A DNA stretch of 33,894 bases from Deltaproteobacteria bacterium (GTDB lineage: Bacteria > SAR324 > NAC60-12). The notes under the pieces are model-generated. The model did no database searches, was not told where the DNA came from, and worked only from the letters and a program-made list of their open reading frames with translations. Shown here one piece after another: positions 1-8,334 of the stretch. The position numbers and the translations under genes are program-made. The first letter of the stretch is position 1. Each line of letters opens with the position of its first letter. The stretch covers positions 1 through 33,894 of the forward strand of contig PAZT01000025.1 in NCBI GenBank assembly GCA_002716165.1, read 5' to 3'.

Positions 1-2099
1 ACAACTGGCGTAGACGCGGAGAATTTCATCAAATTAATCCTGTAATGACTAACACTTTGCAAAAAGCTGTTCGTACCAACAGCCAAGATGCATATGATGA
101 ATTCTCCCATTTGGTTAATGACCAAAATCAGCGTTTTTCTACACCAAGAAATTTGTTAGAATTCAAAAAATCTAAGTCTATTAAGCTGAAAAATGTTGAC
201 CCTGCCTCTGAAATTGTAAAAAGGTTTGTTACAGGTGCAATGTCACTTGGTTCGATCAGTAAAGAATCACATGAAACTTTAGCAGTTGCCATGAACCGTA
301 TTGGTGCTAGAAGCAATAGTGGAGAAGGTGGAGAAGACTCTTCGCGATATGTAAAACGAAAAAATGGAGATATGCCCCACAGTGCCATTAAACAAGTTGC
401 TTCCGGACGTTTCGGTGTAACGATTAATTATCTGGTTAATTGCTCAGAAATTCAAATAAAAATAGCACAAGGAGCAAAGCCTGGTGAAGGTGGACAACTG
501 CCAGGGACAAAAGTCAGTGAGGATATAGCAAAAATTAGACATTCCATTCCAGGTGTAACACTTATTTCGCCTCCTCCACATCATGATATTTATTCGATTG
601 AAGACTTGGCCCAGTTAATATTTGATCTCAAAAATTCAAACCCTGAAGCAAAAATCAATGTAAAGCTAGTTGCAGAAGCAGGAATTGGAACAATTGCAGC
701 GGGAGTGGCTAAAGCTCACGCTGACATTATTACCATTGCAGGGCATGATGGTGGCACAGGTGCATCTCCTTTAACTTCAATAAAACATGCCGGTGTACCT
801 TGGGAACTAGGCATATCTGAAGCTCACCAAACATTGATGCTCAATCAACTTCGTGGAAGAGTAAGACTGCAAACTGATGGTCAGTTTAAAACCGGCCGCG
901 ACGTGGCAATTGCAGCAATGCTTGGTGCTGAAGAATTTGGGTTTTCAACTATTCCACTAATAGCTATTGGCTGTGTAATGATGCGCAAATGTCACCTCAA
1001 TACCTGTCCGGTTGGGATTGCCACTCAAAACCCAACCTTGCGAAAGAAATTCACAGGCAAGCCTGAACATGTAATCAAATATTTCTTTTTCGTTGCAGAA
1101 GAACTTCGCAAAATAATGGCTAAATTGGGTTTTAGCCGTGTTAATGAGATGGTGGGACGAACAGATATGATGATTCAACGGGGGGATATCTCACACTGGA
1201 AGGCAGAAAAAGTGAATTTGTCAACTTTACTGCATAAAGTCCCACTAGGAGAAGATGACTCTCTTTATTGCACTCAGAAACAGAATCATAACCTAGAAAA
1301 TCAAATTGACCATAAAATAATTAAAAAATCTTCAGAAGCTTTGAAACAAAAAAAGTCAGTAAAAATTTCTCTTCCGATCTTTAATATAAACCGTGCCGTT
1401 GGAACTTTACTGAGCAACGAAATTACTAAGAGATATGGTGCTAAAGGCCTACCTGATGGAACAATACACTGTAAATTTGATGGTTCTGCAGGACAAAGTT
1501 TTGGAGCATTTTTAGCCAAAGGCGTTACATTTGAATTAGAGGGCGATGCAAATGATTACACTGGCAAAGGCTTATGCGGTGGAAGACTGATAATTTATCC
1601 ACCCAAAAATTCAAGTTTTCGAGCAGAAGAAAATATTCTGGTTGGTAATACTGTGCTTTACGGAGCAACTGCAGGAGAAGTTTTTTTTAGCGGTATTGCA
1701 GGAGAGCGATTTGCTGTCCGAAACAGTGGGGCTACTGGAGTTGTAGAAGGTGTGGGGGACCATGGTTGTGAATACATGACCGGAGGAAACGTGATTATTT
1801 TGGGCGAGACCGGAAAAAACTTTGCTGCAGGTATGAGTGGAGGAATTTCATATGTCTTTGATGAAAATAAAAAATTCGAATCAAAATGTAATTCCAGTAT
1901 GGTAGCTTTGGAAAATGTGACTAATACCGAAGAAAAAATGTGGCTCCGTAGATGGATTACAATTCATCAGGAAAATACAGGAAGTCTAAGAGCAGGACAG
2001 TTGATTGAAAACTGGGATAAAATAGTTCCTAAATTTGTAAAAGTAATACCAAACGAATACAGGTTAGTACTAGAAACATTAAAAAACAAAGCCGCATGA
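1..2099 (+). CDS. gltB: Glutamate synthase large subunit, C-terminal part (5' end outside window)
   Basis: This is the C-terminal half of the NADPH-dependent glutamate synthase alpha subunit, which makes two glutamates from 2-oxoglutarate and glutamine with GltD. The frame is open from base 3, and the residues before the first internal ATG (position 45) still match the family (WRRRGEFH), so the true start lies upstream. The FMN synthase domain occupies about the first 400 visible residues. The [3Fe-4S] cysteines are visible as C-x5-C-x4-C (first Cys at 972-974). The C-terminal glycine-rich beta-helix domain follows, with repeats such as GNTVLYGATAGE and GGNVIILGETG. The full family length is about 1,500 residues, so roughly half is missing. 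gltD follows after 24 nt in the same operon. The identification is secure. Confidence 0.95.
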   Translation, partial: NWRRRGEFHQINPVMTNTLQKAVRTNSQDAYDEFSHLVNDQNQRFSTPRNLLEFKKSKSIKLKNVDPASEIVKRFVTGAMSLGSISKESHETLAVAMNRIGARSNSGEGGEDSSRYVKRKNGDMPHSAIKQVASGRFGVTINYLVNCSEIQIKIAQGAKPGEGGQLPGTKVSEDIAKIRHSIPGVTLISPPPHHDIYSIEDLAQLIFDLKNSNPEAKINVKLVAEAGIGTIAAGVAKAHADIITIAGHDGGTGASPLTSIKHAGVPWELGISEAHQTLMLNQLRGRVRLQTDGQFKTGRDVAIAAMLGAEEFGFSTIPLIAIGCVMMRKCHLNTCPVGIATQNPTLRKKFTGKPEHVIKYFFFVAEELRKIMAKLGFSRVNEMVGRTDMMIQRGDISHWKAEKVNLSTLLHKVPLGEDDSLYCTQKQNHNLENQIDHKIIKKSSEALKQKKSVKISLPIFNINRAVGTLLSNEITKRYGAKGLPDGTIHCKFDGSAGQSFGAFLAKGVTFELEGDANDYTGKGLCGGRLIIYPPKNSSFRAEENILVGNTVLYGATAGEVFFSGIAGERFAVRNSGATGVVEGVGDHGCEYMTGGNVIILGETGKNFAAGMSGGISYVFDENKKFESKCNSSMVALENVTNTEEKMWLRRWITIHQENTGSLRAGQLIENWDKIVPKFVKVIPNEYRLVLETLKNKAA

Positions 2100-2123
2100 T
2101 GAAAGGTTTTTTCAAAATATCAA

Positions 2124-3641
2124 ATGGGAAACGATACTGGTTTTTTACAATTTAAGAAAGAAAGCCCCCCTCTTCGTCCTGTACAAGAAAGAGTACTAGA
2201 TTATGAGGAATACGATACTTTTTTTCCTGACGATGACCTCCAAAAACAGGCTGCCCGTTGTATGGATTGTGGAGTTCCGTTTTGCCACATGAGTTGTCCA
2301 TTGGGTAACATGATTCCAGACTGGAATGATCTTGTTTACCAAGGGAACTGGAAAGAGGCGCTTGCTTCATTGCATAGCACTAACAATTTTCCTGAGTTTA
2401 CAGGAAGAATTTGTCCTGCACCATGCGAAGATAGCTGTGTGCTGACTGAACACTATACTTTGGATTCAGAAGAAAAACTAAACAAAGTTAATACCGTTAC
2501 TATTGAAGAAATAGAAAAACACATATCTGAAAGGGGATGGGATGAAGGTTGGATAGAAGCTCAACCTCCCAGTAATCTTACAAATAAACGTGTTGCTATT
2601 ATTGGTTCGGGTCCAGCTGGACTTGCAGCTGCTCAACAGTTGCGAAGATCAGGTCATACTGTAACTGTATTTGAAAAAGATGACAGAATAGGTGGATTAC
2701 TTGTTTATGGGATCCCAGATTTTAAGCTTGGTAAAAGGATTGTATCACGAAGACTAACTCAACTAAGACAAGAAGGTGTTGATTTTGTTACAGGTATAAA
2801 TGTTGGTATCGATGTATCTGTTAATGACCTTAAGAAAAATTTTGATGCTGTCCTGCTAGCAATTGGAGCACAAAACGCGAGAAAACTGACTGCTAAAGGA
2901 CATAACTTAAATGGTGTACACTATGCTATGGATTTTCTCCCACAGTGCAACCGCGACGTAGTCGGGGACTTCATTCCAGAAAATGAGAAAATTGATTCAA
3001 GGAACAAATTGGTAATAATTCTTGGAGGTGGTTTTACTGCGGCAGATTGTCTGGGAAATATTAATAGGCAAGGGGCAAAATCGAATGTTCGCCAGTTTGA
3101 GCTAGTCAATATGGAGCCAAGGCCTACTCCTGTACATGAAGAGGCTAATACGGATTGCAGGGCAAACGTTTTAACAGAAGCGATTATAGACGATGGTAAA
3201 GGAAATGTTACGGCTGTCAAGGGCGTAAAAGTGGAATGGGAAAGTAAGAATGGAAGAATGAATATGAAGCGTGTTGAAGGCACTGAGTTTACTGTTTCTG
3301 CTGATATTGTATTGCTTGCAATGGGTTTTTTAGGACCTACAGTTGAAGGACTATTGGAAAATCTGGAGGTTGAATTAAGTGTTGTTGGGACTGAAAAATC
3401 ACTTAATCCCACTCAAGTGAAAAAGTTACTTAGAAACTCTCAGCCTGTTTATTCTGTTCGTTCAAATGAAAATTTCATGACAACTCAGGATGGTGTATTC
3501 GTAGCTGGAGATGCTAATAGAGGTGCATCTCTCGTTGTCTGGGCAATTTGGGAAGGAAGAGAAGCTGCTCGTTGTATTGACGAATATTTAATGGGAAATT
3601 CTGTACTACCATCCACACCTCAGGCAGAAGTTTTAGTTTAA
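2124..3641 (+). CDS. gltD: Glutamate synthase small subunit
   Basis: The beta subunit of glutamate synthase passes electrons from NADPH through FAD and Fe-S clusters to GltB. At 505 aa it has the usual family length. Two N-terminal cysteine clusters are visible (C46, C49, C54, C58 and C97, C101, C105), as expected for [4Fe-4S] centres. The FAD site is GSGPAG near residue 160. The second, NADPH-binding, Rossmann motif reads GGGFTAADC, where most homologues have GGGDT, so an Asp is replaced by Phe. A C-terminal FAD-contacting stretch (VFVAGDANRGASLVVWAI) is intact. It sits 24 nt after gltB, so co-transcription is near certain. The ATG at 2124 fits the family start. Confidence 0.95.
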   Translation: MGNDTGFLQFKKESPPLRPVQERVLDYEEYDTFFPDDDLQKQAARCMDCGVPFCHMSCPLGNMIPDWNDLVYQGNWKEALASLHSTNNFPEFTGRICPAPCEDSCVLTEHYTLDSEEKLNKVNTVTIEEIEKHISERGWDEGWIEAQPPSNLTNKRVAIIGSGPAGLAAAQQLRRSGHTVTVFEKDDRIGGLLVYGIPDFKLGKRIVSRRLTQLRQEGVDFVTGINVGIDVSVNDLKKNFDAVLLAIGAQNARKLTAKGHNLNGVHYAMDFLPQCNRDVVGDFIPENEKIDSRNKLVIILGGGFTAADCLGNINRQGAKSNVRQFELVNMEPRPTPVHEEANTDCRANVLTEAIIDDGKGNVTAVKGVKVEWESKNGRMNMKRVEGTEFTVSADIVLLAMGFLGPTVEGLLENLEVELSVVGTEKSLNPTQVKKLLRNSQPVYSVRSNENFMTTQDGVFVAGDANRGASLVVWAIWEGREAARCIDEYLMGNSVLPSTPQAEVLV

Positions 3642-3661
3642 CAGGCTTTCACACATATACC

Positions 3662-4477
3662 TTGAGTAAAAACAAACTTATTTTCTGTTCAGCTCTGCTT
3701 TCTTTTGTTGGTATAACAACGTATGCACTATGGAAAGAAATTGCCCGAAATACTTCAAATCTAGAGCAAAGTATTAGCGGAGCTATCCTCACAGCTCAAG
3801 GGGTTGGTGGAAGAATAGTAAAAACTGATAATGCTCATATTTTACTTTTTGATCCCGACACATTAGAACTTGCAGCCTCTAAAATTATAAATCCTTTTTT
3901 ACCTCCAGTAACTTTTATTATTGGTCAGTCAGATTCAGACCGTAAGCTTAGTGGTATGTACAAGATGCTGGTTCTGACCGATAAAGACGGTGATCCAAAT
4001 CATCCTTCCATTGGAGAAATAATCGGCCCCCTCACTCATAAGATTCCTTTGGGGACCGAAGGATATAAATATTATCTAGACCGTCCCTTTAAAAGATTCC
4101 CCAGAGATCTAGTGAACCTTGAAGGAGACTCTCAGAAATACAGCATAAGTGGGATTGTAAAAGTTTCTCCAAAATTATCTAGTTTAGTAGACCCAGAAGA
4201 TAGGCTGATCATAATGCTTTTCGATCCTAAAAAAGGCAGACCAGTTGCAGTTAAAATTCTGAATAATTTCAAACTGCCACAAAAATTCAGTATCGGCAAT
4301 TCGAATGCCTTGGGCATTCAGCCTTTTAGGGGTGAATTTTCCTTAAGAATACTTACAGATAAAAACAACCAGCCATTTGAACCTGTAATAGGAGAAATAA
4401 TTGGCAGATCAAAAAAACTAATAGCTTTAGGTGCTAAAAATATTGAATTTGTTATGGATCAAAATTATGTCCGTTGA
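3662..4477 (+). CDS. Membrane-anchored protein with two CcmI/CycH-like Ig domains
   Basis: This is a 271-aa protein with an N-terminal hydrophobic anchor (about residues 5-23), so it probably faces the periplasm. The rest is an internal duplication, residues 38-139 and 162-266. Each copy has the order ISG-x-I, LFDP, (A)xKI, LPxxF, IGxS, LxLTDK and IGEIIG, then a leucine-glycine end. This pattern resembles the C-terminal Ig-like domain of the cytochrome c maturation protein CcmI/CycH (start isGxV, then PLAvxR, LP, D and aRis segments). The duplication is seen directly; the family link is inference. The TPR and CcmH parts are absent, and no ccm gene is nearby. The start is a TTG 20 nt after gltD with no clear ribosome site; no in-frame ATG precedes the anchor, so the TTG start is tentative. 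It may ride on the gltBD transcript. Confidence 0.6.
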   Translation: MSKNKLIFCSALLSFVGITTYALWKEIARNTSNLEQSISGAILTAQGVGGRIVKTDNAHILLFDPDTLELAASKIINPFLPPVTFIIGQSDSDRKLSGMYKMLVLTDKDGDPNHPSIGEIIGPLTHKIPLGTEGYKYYLDRPFKRFPRDLVNLEGDSQKYSISGIVKVSPKLSSLVDPEDRLIIMLFDPKKGRPVAVKILNNFKLPQKFSIGNSNALGIQPFRGEFSLRILTDKNNQPFEPVIGEIIGRSKKLIALGAKNIEFVMDQNYVR

Positions 4478-4500
4478 AAGGGGCATTTTTCAAACAAATA

Positions 4501-5259
4501 TCAAAAAATAACTTCAGGACGAGCTATTTTAAGTGCTTCATTAATATTTTCTCTAAAACATGCTCTATTAGGGTAACCTCCTGACTGCAAATATTTTTCA
4601 GGTGGTATTATCTGCTTAAACTCAAGATTTTTTTTTGTTACTGCTATTTTTTCGCCAGAGCGGCCCAGCCCACTCTTCTTGAAAAGGTAATTCACTTGAA
4701 GATGTTCATTAGATATTCTGATTAAACAACGTACAAAGTCTAGATTTGGAAATTCCTTGGATTCTGGGGGTATGAGTTTGACCTCTGTCCATTCTGATTT
4801 TCGTTTTTGATATTTTTCTAGGAAAAAAAATTGTGTTGTAAATGTCTGAAGAAAATTCTGTAATATTGGATGCAACATAATTGTCAAATCAAGTCTCCCC
4901 CCTTCAGAAAGAGCATTTTCCCCTCCAAAAAGTAAATATAGCCCCCCCTGTTTATCTGTAATTGGAGAATCTGTAGCTAATTGAAAAATCCACTCGTATG
5001 ATTTTTCGCAGTCTGCATTAAGGGATACGTCTGTAGACAATACTTGTTTTTCAAGTAATTCCCATGGTGACTCTTTGCCTTCTTTGATATTCTTTTTCAA
5101 TCCATATGCAAGAATTACCTGTGATGCATTTAAAAAAACTGTTTCATTGCTCATATTGCGAACTATAAGCCTCCCTTTAATTTTTTCTCCCTGATCCCAA
5201 TTCTCTCCATCTATTTCGATTTGGTACTTTAGGGGCTGGTGGAAAAAAGTGCTTCTCAT
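4501..5259 (-). CDS. Hypothetical protein, arrestin/Spo0M-like N-terminus
   Basis: I do not recognise this 252-aa protein with certainty. It has no signal peptide or membrane segment, so it is probably cytoplasmic. The N-terminal half carries a pattern seen in arrestin-fold proteins such as Spo0M: an early beta strand, then GENWDQGEKIKGRLIVRN, then a run of alternating hydrophobic strands. A WIFQLATDSPITDKQGGLYLLF segment follows, similar in position to the ligand-like loop of that fold. The C-terminal half is charged, with no motif I can name. The ATG is preceded by AGGAT at suitable spacing. It lies 54 nt downstream of tmk on the same strand and converges on the upstream plus-strand gene. 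The fold assignment is a guess from pattern only. Confidence 0.55.
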   Translation of the reverse strand: MRSTFFHQPLKYQIEIDGENWDQGEKIKGRLIVRNMSNETVFLNASQVILAYGLKKNIKEGKESPWELLEKQVLSTDVSLNADCEKSYEWIFQLATDSPITDKQGGLYLLFGGENALSEGGRLDLTIMLHPILQNFLQTFTTQFFFLEKYQKRKSEWTEVKLIPPESKEFPNLDFVRCLIRISNEHLQVNYLFKKSGLGRSGEKIAVTKKNLEFKQIIPPEKYLQSGGYPNRACFRENINEALKIARPEVIF

Positions 5260-5313
5260 TAAATCCTATACATTTTGTATTAAGGTAAAGATAATTTATT
5301 AATTTTTTTGACT

Positions 5314-5952
5314 TCAACCTATGCTGAATCGGATCTTTAGTTCGGAAATTATTTTTTGATGAATATACTCAATTTCCTGCTCCCCATCTAAGCAAACAAA
5401 TCTTTCAGGTTCAGCAGAGGCTAATTCCTGATATCCTTTGGCAGTGCGTTCAAAAAAATTATGCGACTCTATGTCAAGACGATCTTTTACTGATTTTTCT
5501 TTTCTTTGGTCTAGTCGATGGGCAATAGTTTTCGTTGAAATAGTTAAAAGGAAAGTCAAGTCTGGAGTATATGGTTTTATTCTTTGATTAATAATAGACT
5601 CAATACTTTCTAAATTCAAGCCTCTGCCATATCCCTGATATGCTACAGTGGAATCATGAAAGCGGTCGCACAAAACAATTTTTCCATCAATTTTAGCAGG
5701 AATAATTATTTCAGTGATATGTTGAATCCTGTCAGACAAATATAGTAGTAATTCACTTTCTGGATTAAGTTCTTTGTGTTCGGGATTTAAAAGAATATTC
5801 CGGATTAGCTTACCTATTTTTGTGCCTCCAGGCTGCTGCGTCTTTATTACTTCGCAACCTTGTAATTTCAGCCATTTTTTGGCTTTATCAAGTTGGGTAC
5901 TCTTTCCACAACCATCAAGTCCCTCAAAAGTAATTAATTTTCCGGATTGCAT
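5314..5952 (-). CDS. tmk: Thymidylate kinase
   Basis: Thymidylate kinase phosphorylates dTMP to dTDP for DNA synthesis in the cytoplasm. The 212-aa length is typical. The P-loop is FEGLDGCGKST at residues 9-19. The dTMP-binding PGGT motif is present, although the usual TREPGGT reads TQQPGGT. The DRF motif (DRFHDST) and the QGYGRGL region are clear. The LID region carries several Arg and Lys residues (RLDQRKEK then KDRLD). The start ATG lacks a good Shine-Dalgarno sequence, but the family N-terminus begins here. The upstream side is a 419-nt gap that also serves the divergent DUF971 gene. Confidence 0.93.
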   Translation of the reverse strand: MQSGKLITFEGLDGCGKSTQLDKAKKWLKLQGCEVIKTQQPGGTKIGKLIRNILLNPEHKELNPESELLLYLSDRIQHITEIIIPAKIDGKIVLCDRFHDSTVAYQGYGRGLNLESIESIINQRIKPYTPDLTFLLTISTKTIAHRLDQRKEKSVKDRLDIESHNFFERTAKGYQELASAEPERFVCLDGEQEIEYIHQKIISELKIRFSIG

Positions 5953-6371
5953 TCAAAGTAAATATTAACTGATGAGGAAGCAAATTAAGATTCTACCAGA
6001 ACTACATCTGAGAAGTTGACTTAAATTGCATCTTTTTTTGATATGAATTTTATACAGATATATTAAACCCAGTGTCAAATATTTTTATTTTAAAATGGCC
6101 TGCACTAAATTATTTTTGCAGCGCAGTATAAATATTAGACAAACTTTAATTTATATTCCTTATTTTACTGACTTTCATTAAAAAAAAATACCATCATTCA
6201 AAACAACATTCCTTTTAATTTTTATAACCCAGAAAAAAAGTTATTTATTCTCAAAAGTGAGGATAGCTATTCTAACAAAATCTTGATTTTTAGAGGAAAA
6301 TAATATAGCTTAACGTATGATTTATCAAAAATATTTCTTCTAAAAACCCAATAAGGTTCAAATAATATATT
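5953..6371. other. 419-nt AT-rich intergenic region between divergent genes
   Basis: This stretch separates tmk (-) from the DUF971 gene (+) and must hold promoters for both. I find no convincing coding frame. A possible plus-strand promoter is TTGACT at 6016-6021 with TGATAT at 6039-6044 (17-nt spacer), but the -10 match is weak and would imply a leader of more than 300 nt. Long A and T runs make hairpin or promoter calls unreliable. No known riboswitch or RNA gene is recognisable. Confidence 0.4.
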
Positions 6372-6680
6372 ATGCTTAAATTGAAAAAAAAAACCAAACC
6401 AGAAAAGATTCTTATGGGTGATGAATTATACATTCTTTGGCAGGATGGTAAGGAAAGCCACATTAAATATTTTGATCTTCGTGACTCATGCCCCTGTGCA
6501 ACATGTATAGATGAATTTAGTGGATTAAAAAAATTGGACCCAAAAACTATCCCCAAAGATGTTCGTCCTTTAAGAAGTGAATATGTAGGGAACTATGCCT
6601 TGCGTGTTTACTGGAGTGATTCCCATGATACAGGTATTTTTCACTATAAGATGCTTCGAACGTTTAATAATTCTCAATAG
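6372..6680 (+). CDS. DUF971 domain protein
   Basis: This is a 102-aa single-domain protein of the DUF971 family, related to the small N-terminal domain of gamma-butyrobetaine hydroxylase. The family pattern is visible: LYILWQDG near the start, then LRDSCPCATCIDE with three closely spaced cysteines, then GNYALRVYWSDSHDTGIF. The cysteines and the late His are the likely zinc ligands by family analogy. Free-standing DUF971 proteins are often found near Mrp/ApbC-type Fe-S carriers, but no such gene is adjacent here. A lumazine synthase gene follows after 46 nt, so the two may be co-transcribed. The biochemical function is not established. Confidence 0.85.
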   Translation: MLKLKKKTKPEKILMGDELYILWQDGKESHIKYFDLRDSCPCATCIDEFSGLKKLDPKTIPKDVRPLRSEYVGNYALRVYWSDSHDTGIFHYKMLRTFNNSQ

Positions 6681-6726
6681 GTAGCATTTGCTTAATAAAA
6701 AATAATTTCAAACAAACCGGGTAAAT

Positions 6727-7188
6727 ATGAATCAAATAAAAGGGGATTTAATAGCCACAAATCTGAAAATTGCCTTTGTGGTATCAAGATTTAATGAGTT
6801 TGTTTGTGAACGCCTACTAGATGGAGCCTTGGATTCATTTTCTAGGCTCGGTGGAAATGACGATAAAGTAACCTTATTGAAAGTTCCTGGTGCCTTTGAG
6901 CTACCATTAGCTGCTAAGAAACTGGCTGAGAGCGGAAAATTTGATGCTATCGTCTGCCTAGGAGCTGTTATTCGCGGAGAGACATCACATTATGATTATG
7001 TATGTTCAAATACATCAAGTGGTATTGCTGCTACTTCCCTTGAAACCGGAGTACCTGTCAGCTTTGGGCTTCTAACTACTGAAACAGTGGAACAGGCGAT
7101 TGAGCGTTCTGGCTGTAAAGCAGGAAACCAGGGTCGTCATGCAACTGAATGTGCGATTGAAATGGCACGTCTGATAAAGAAAATATAG
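6727..7188 (+). CDS. ribH: 6,7-dimethyl-8-ribityllumazine synthase
   Basis: Lumazine synthase condenses 5-amino-6-ribitylaminouracil with 3,4-dihydroxy-2-butanone 4-phosphate in the penultimate step of riboflavin synthesis. The 153-aa length is standard. Family motifs are all present: VVSRFNEF near residues 18-25, VPGAFELPLAAKKLA at 53-67, GAVIRGETSHYDYV at 79-92 with the catalytic His88, and FGLLTTET at 113-120. The late glycine-rich motif reads GNQGRHATECAIEM. No other rib gene and no nusB are adjacent, which is an unusual context for ribH. No FMN riboswitch can fit in the 46-nt upstream gap. Confidence 0.95.
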   Translation: MNQIKGDLIATNLKIAFVVSRFNEFVCERLLDGALDSFSRLGGNDDKVTLLKVPGAFELPLAAKKLAESGKFDAIVCLGAVIRGETSHYDYVCSNTSSGIAATSLETGVPVSFGLLTTETVEQAIERSGCKAGNQGRHATECAIEMARLIKKI

Positions 7189-7293
7189 CAGGCACAGTAA
7201 CTGCATCGCCTTACGGTATGCCGGAAAATAAATCCTTACAAAATTTGTTTGATAGTTTGGAATGTACCGGTTAACTAAGCCTTAAGGAATAAC

Positions 7294-7482
7294 ATGAATT
7301 CTTCTCTAAAACATATAGTTTCACAACTGGAGGATTTGACTCAGCAAGACATTTCAATTGACGTTGGACTCGACATGTTGGAGTCATCAGCCAAAACGCT
7401 AAAGGACGTAATTACAATCAACGTGATGCGTGATTCCTACAATGAATTGTTAGTAGAGGAGCGCAAGTGCCAGACTCAGTAA
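7294..7482 (+). CDS. Small protein, possible exonuclease VII small subunit (XseB-like)
   Basis: This is a 62-aa acidic, helical protein. The order of segments (HIVSQLEDL, then a short turn with DISIDVGLDMLESSAKTLKDVI, then a second helix) resembles XseB, the small subunit of exonuclease VII, which has a first helix with a LExI core and a second helix with a LxxYExGxxL core. The usual charged C-terminus is short. The ATG is preceded by AAGGAAT at good spacing, which supports translation. It lies 105 nt after ribH and just before a strong hairpin, so it is probably the last gene of that unit. No xseA is present in the window. The family call is tentative. Confidence 0.45.
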   Translation: MNSSLKHIVSQLEDLTQQDISIDVGLDMLESSAKTLKDVITINVMRDSYNELLVEERKCQTQ

Positions 7483-7490
7483 TCCTATTA

Positions 7491-7515
7491 GGGTGAAATT
7501 TATTAAATTTCACCC
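7491..7515 (+). terminator. Perfect 11-bp stem hairpin after the XseB-like gene
   Basis: The sequence GGGTGAAATTT, a 3-nt ATT loop and AAATTTCACCC form a perfect inverted repeat starting 8 nt after the stop codon. Position and strength suggest transcription ends here. There is no T tract after the stem (AAAGTCATC follows), so a classic intrinsic terminator is not certain; it could instead protect the 3' end. Confidence 0.5.
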
Positions 7516-7644
7516 AAAGTCATCTCCAAAAAAACATAACTTATCAAAAACCGGCTAGATTTCCGCTTGCTTAGAAATTTGGCTTGCAGCATACTTTCTT
7601 CTCCTTAATCTTAACTTAATTCAAATTTTACAGCAAACTCAACA

Positions 7645-8334
7645 ATGTTTGATGTAATTGGCTTTGATGCCGATGATACCTTATGGCATAATGAGTCTAT
7701 TTTCAACATGACTCAGGAAAAATTTCGTGAAATACTTTCACATATTAGTCCGGAAGTGGTTGATAAAACTCTATCTTCAAACCATATAAAAAACCTCAAA
7801 GTCTTTGGATATGGAATTAAAGGTTTTATTTTTTCTATGGTTGAAACTTCCATTGAACTTACTAATGGTGAAATAAATGGGAATGAAATTCTAAAAATAA
7901 TTGATTCTGGTAAAGATATGTTAGCTGAACCAATTGTTCTATTACCGCATGTAAAAGGTGTAATTGATATGCTTTCAAAAAAGTATAGCCTATTGCTTAT
8001 TACCAAGGGAGATCTTTTTGATCAGGAATCTAAAGTTGTCCGTTCAGGTTTAGCTGAGTATTTTACAGCTGTCGAAATAGTGAGTGATAAAAATTGTGAG
8101 ACATATAAAAAAATATTATACCGTCATAATATTGCTGCCTCACGTTTCTTGATGATAGGAAATTCAATGCGCTCAGACATTGTACCCATTGTTAATATTG
8201 GTAGTCACGCAGTACACATACCTTACCATACCACCTGGGATCATGAAAAAAAACATCCATATATTGACCCCAAAAAATTTAAAAAATTAAATCATATCGG
8301 TTTACTACCTGGGCTGATTGAGGAGATGGCGTGA
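7645..8334 (+). CDS. HAD-superfamily hydrolase
   Basis: This is a 229-aa haloacid dehalogenase-type hydrolase, likely a small-molecule phosphatase. The nucleophile motif is DADDT at residues 8-12 (Asp8 nucleophile, Asp10 acid/base). Motif II is LLLITKGD, motif III the Lys in SDKNCETYKK, and motif IV the acidic pair around GNSMRSD. An alpha-helical cap lies between motifs I and II, as in subclass I. The substrate cannot be read from the sequence. Its TGA overlaps the GTG start of the next gene (GTGA), so the two are translationally coupled, and the glycosyltransferase context suggests a sugar phosphate substrate (inference). No clear ribosome site precedes the ATG. Confidence 0.85.
   Translation: MFDVIGFDADDTLWHNESIFNMTQEKFREILSHISPEVVDKTLSSNHIKNLKVFGYGIKGFIFSMVETSIELTNGEINGNEILKIIDSGKDMLAEPIVLLPHVKGVIDMLSKKYSLLLITKGDLFDQESKVVRSGLAEYFTAVEIVSDKNCETYKKILYRHNIAASRFLMIGNSMRSDIVPIVNIGSHAVHIPYHTTWDHEKKHPYIDPKKFKKLNHIGLLPGLIEEMA

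Noticed and set aside
2921..3412. A 163-codon minus-strand reading frame inside gltD.
   Set aside because: It is antisense to a well-conserved enzyme domain and its product resembles no protein; it is a by-product of codon usage.
7217..7273. An 18-codon reading frame between ribH and the XseB-like gene.
   Set aside because: It is too short and lacks a ribosome site or any conserved feature that I can see.
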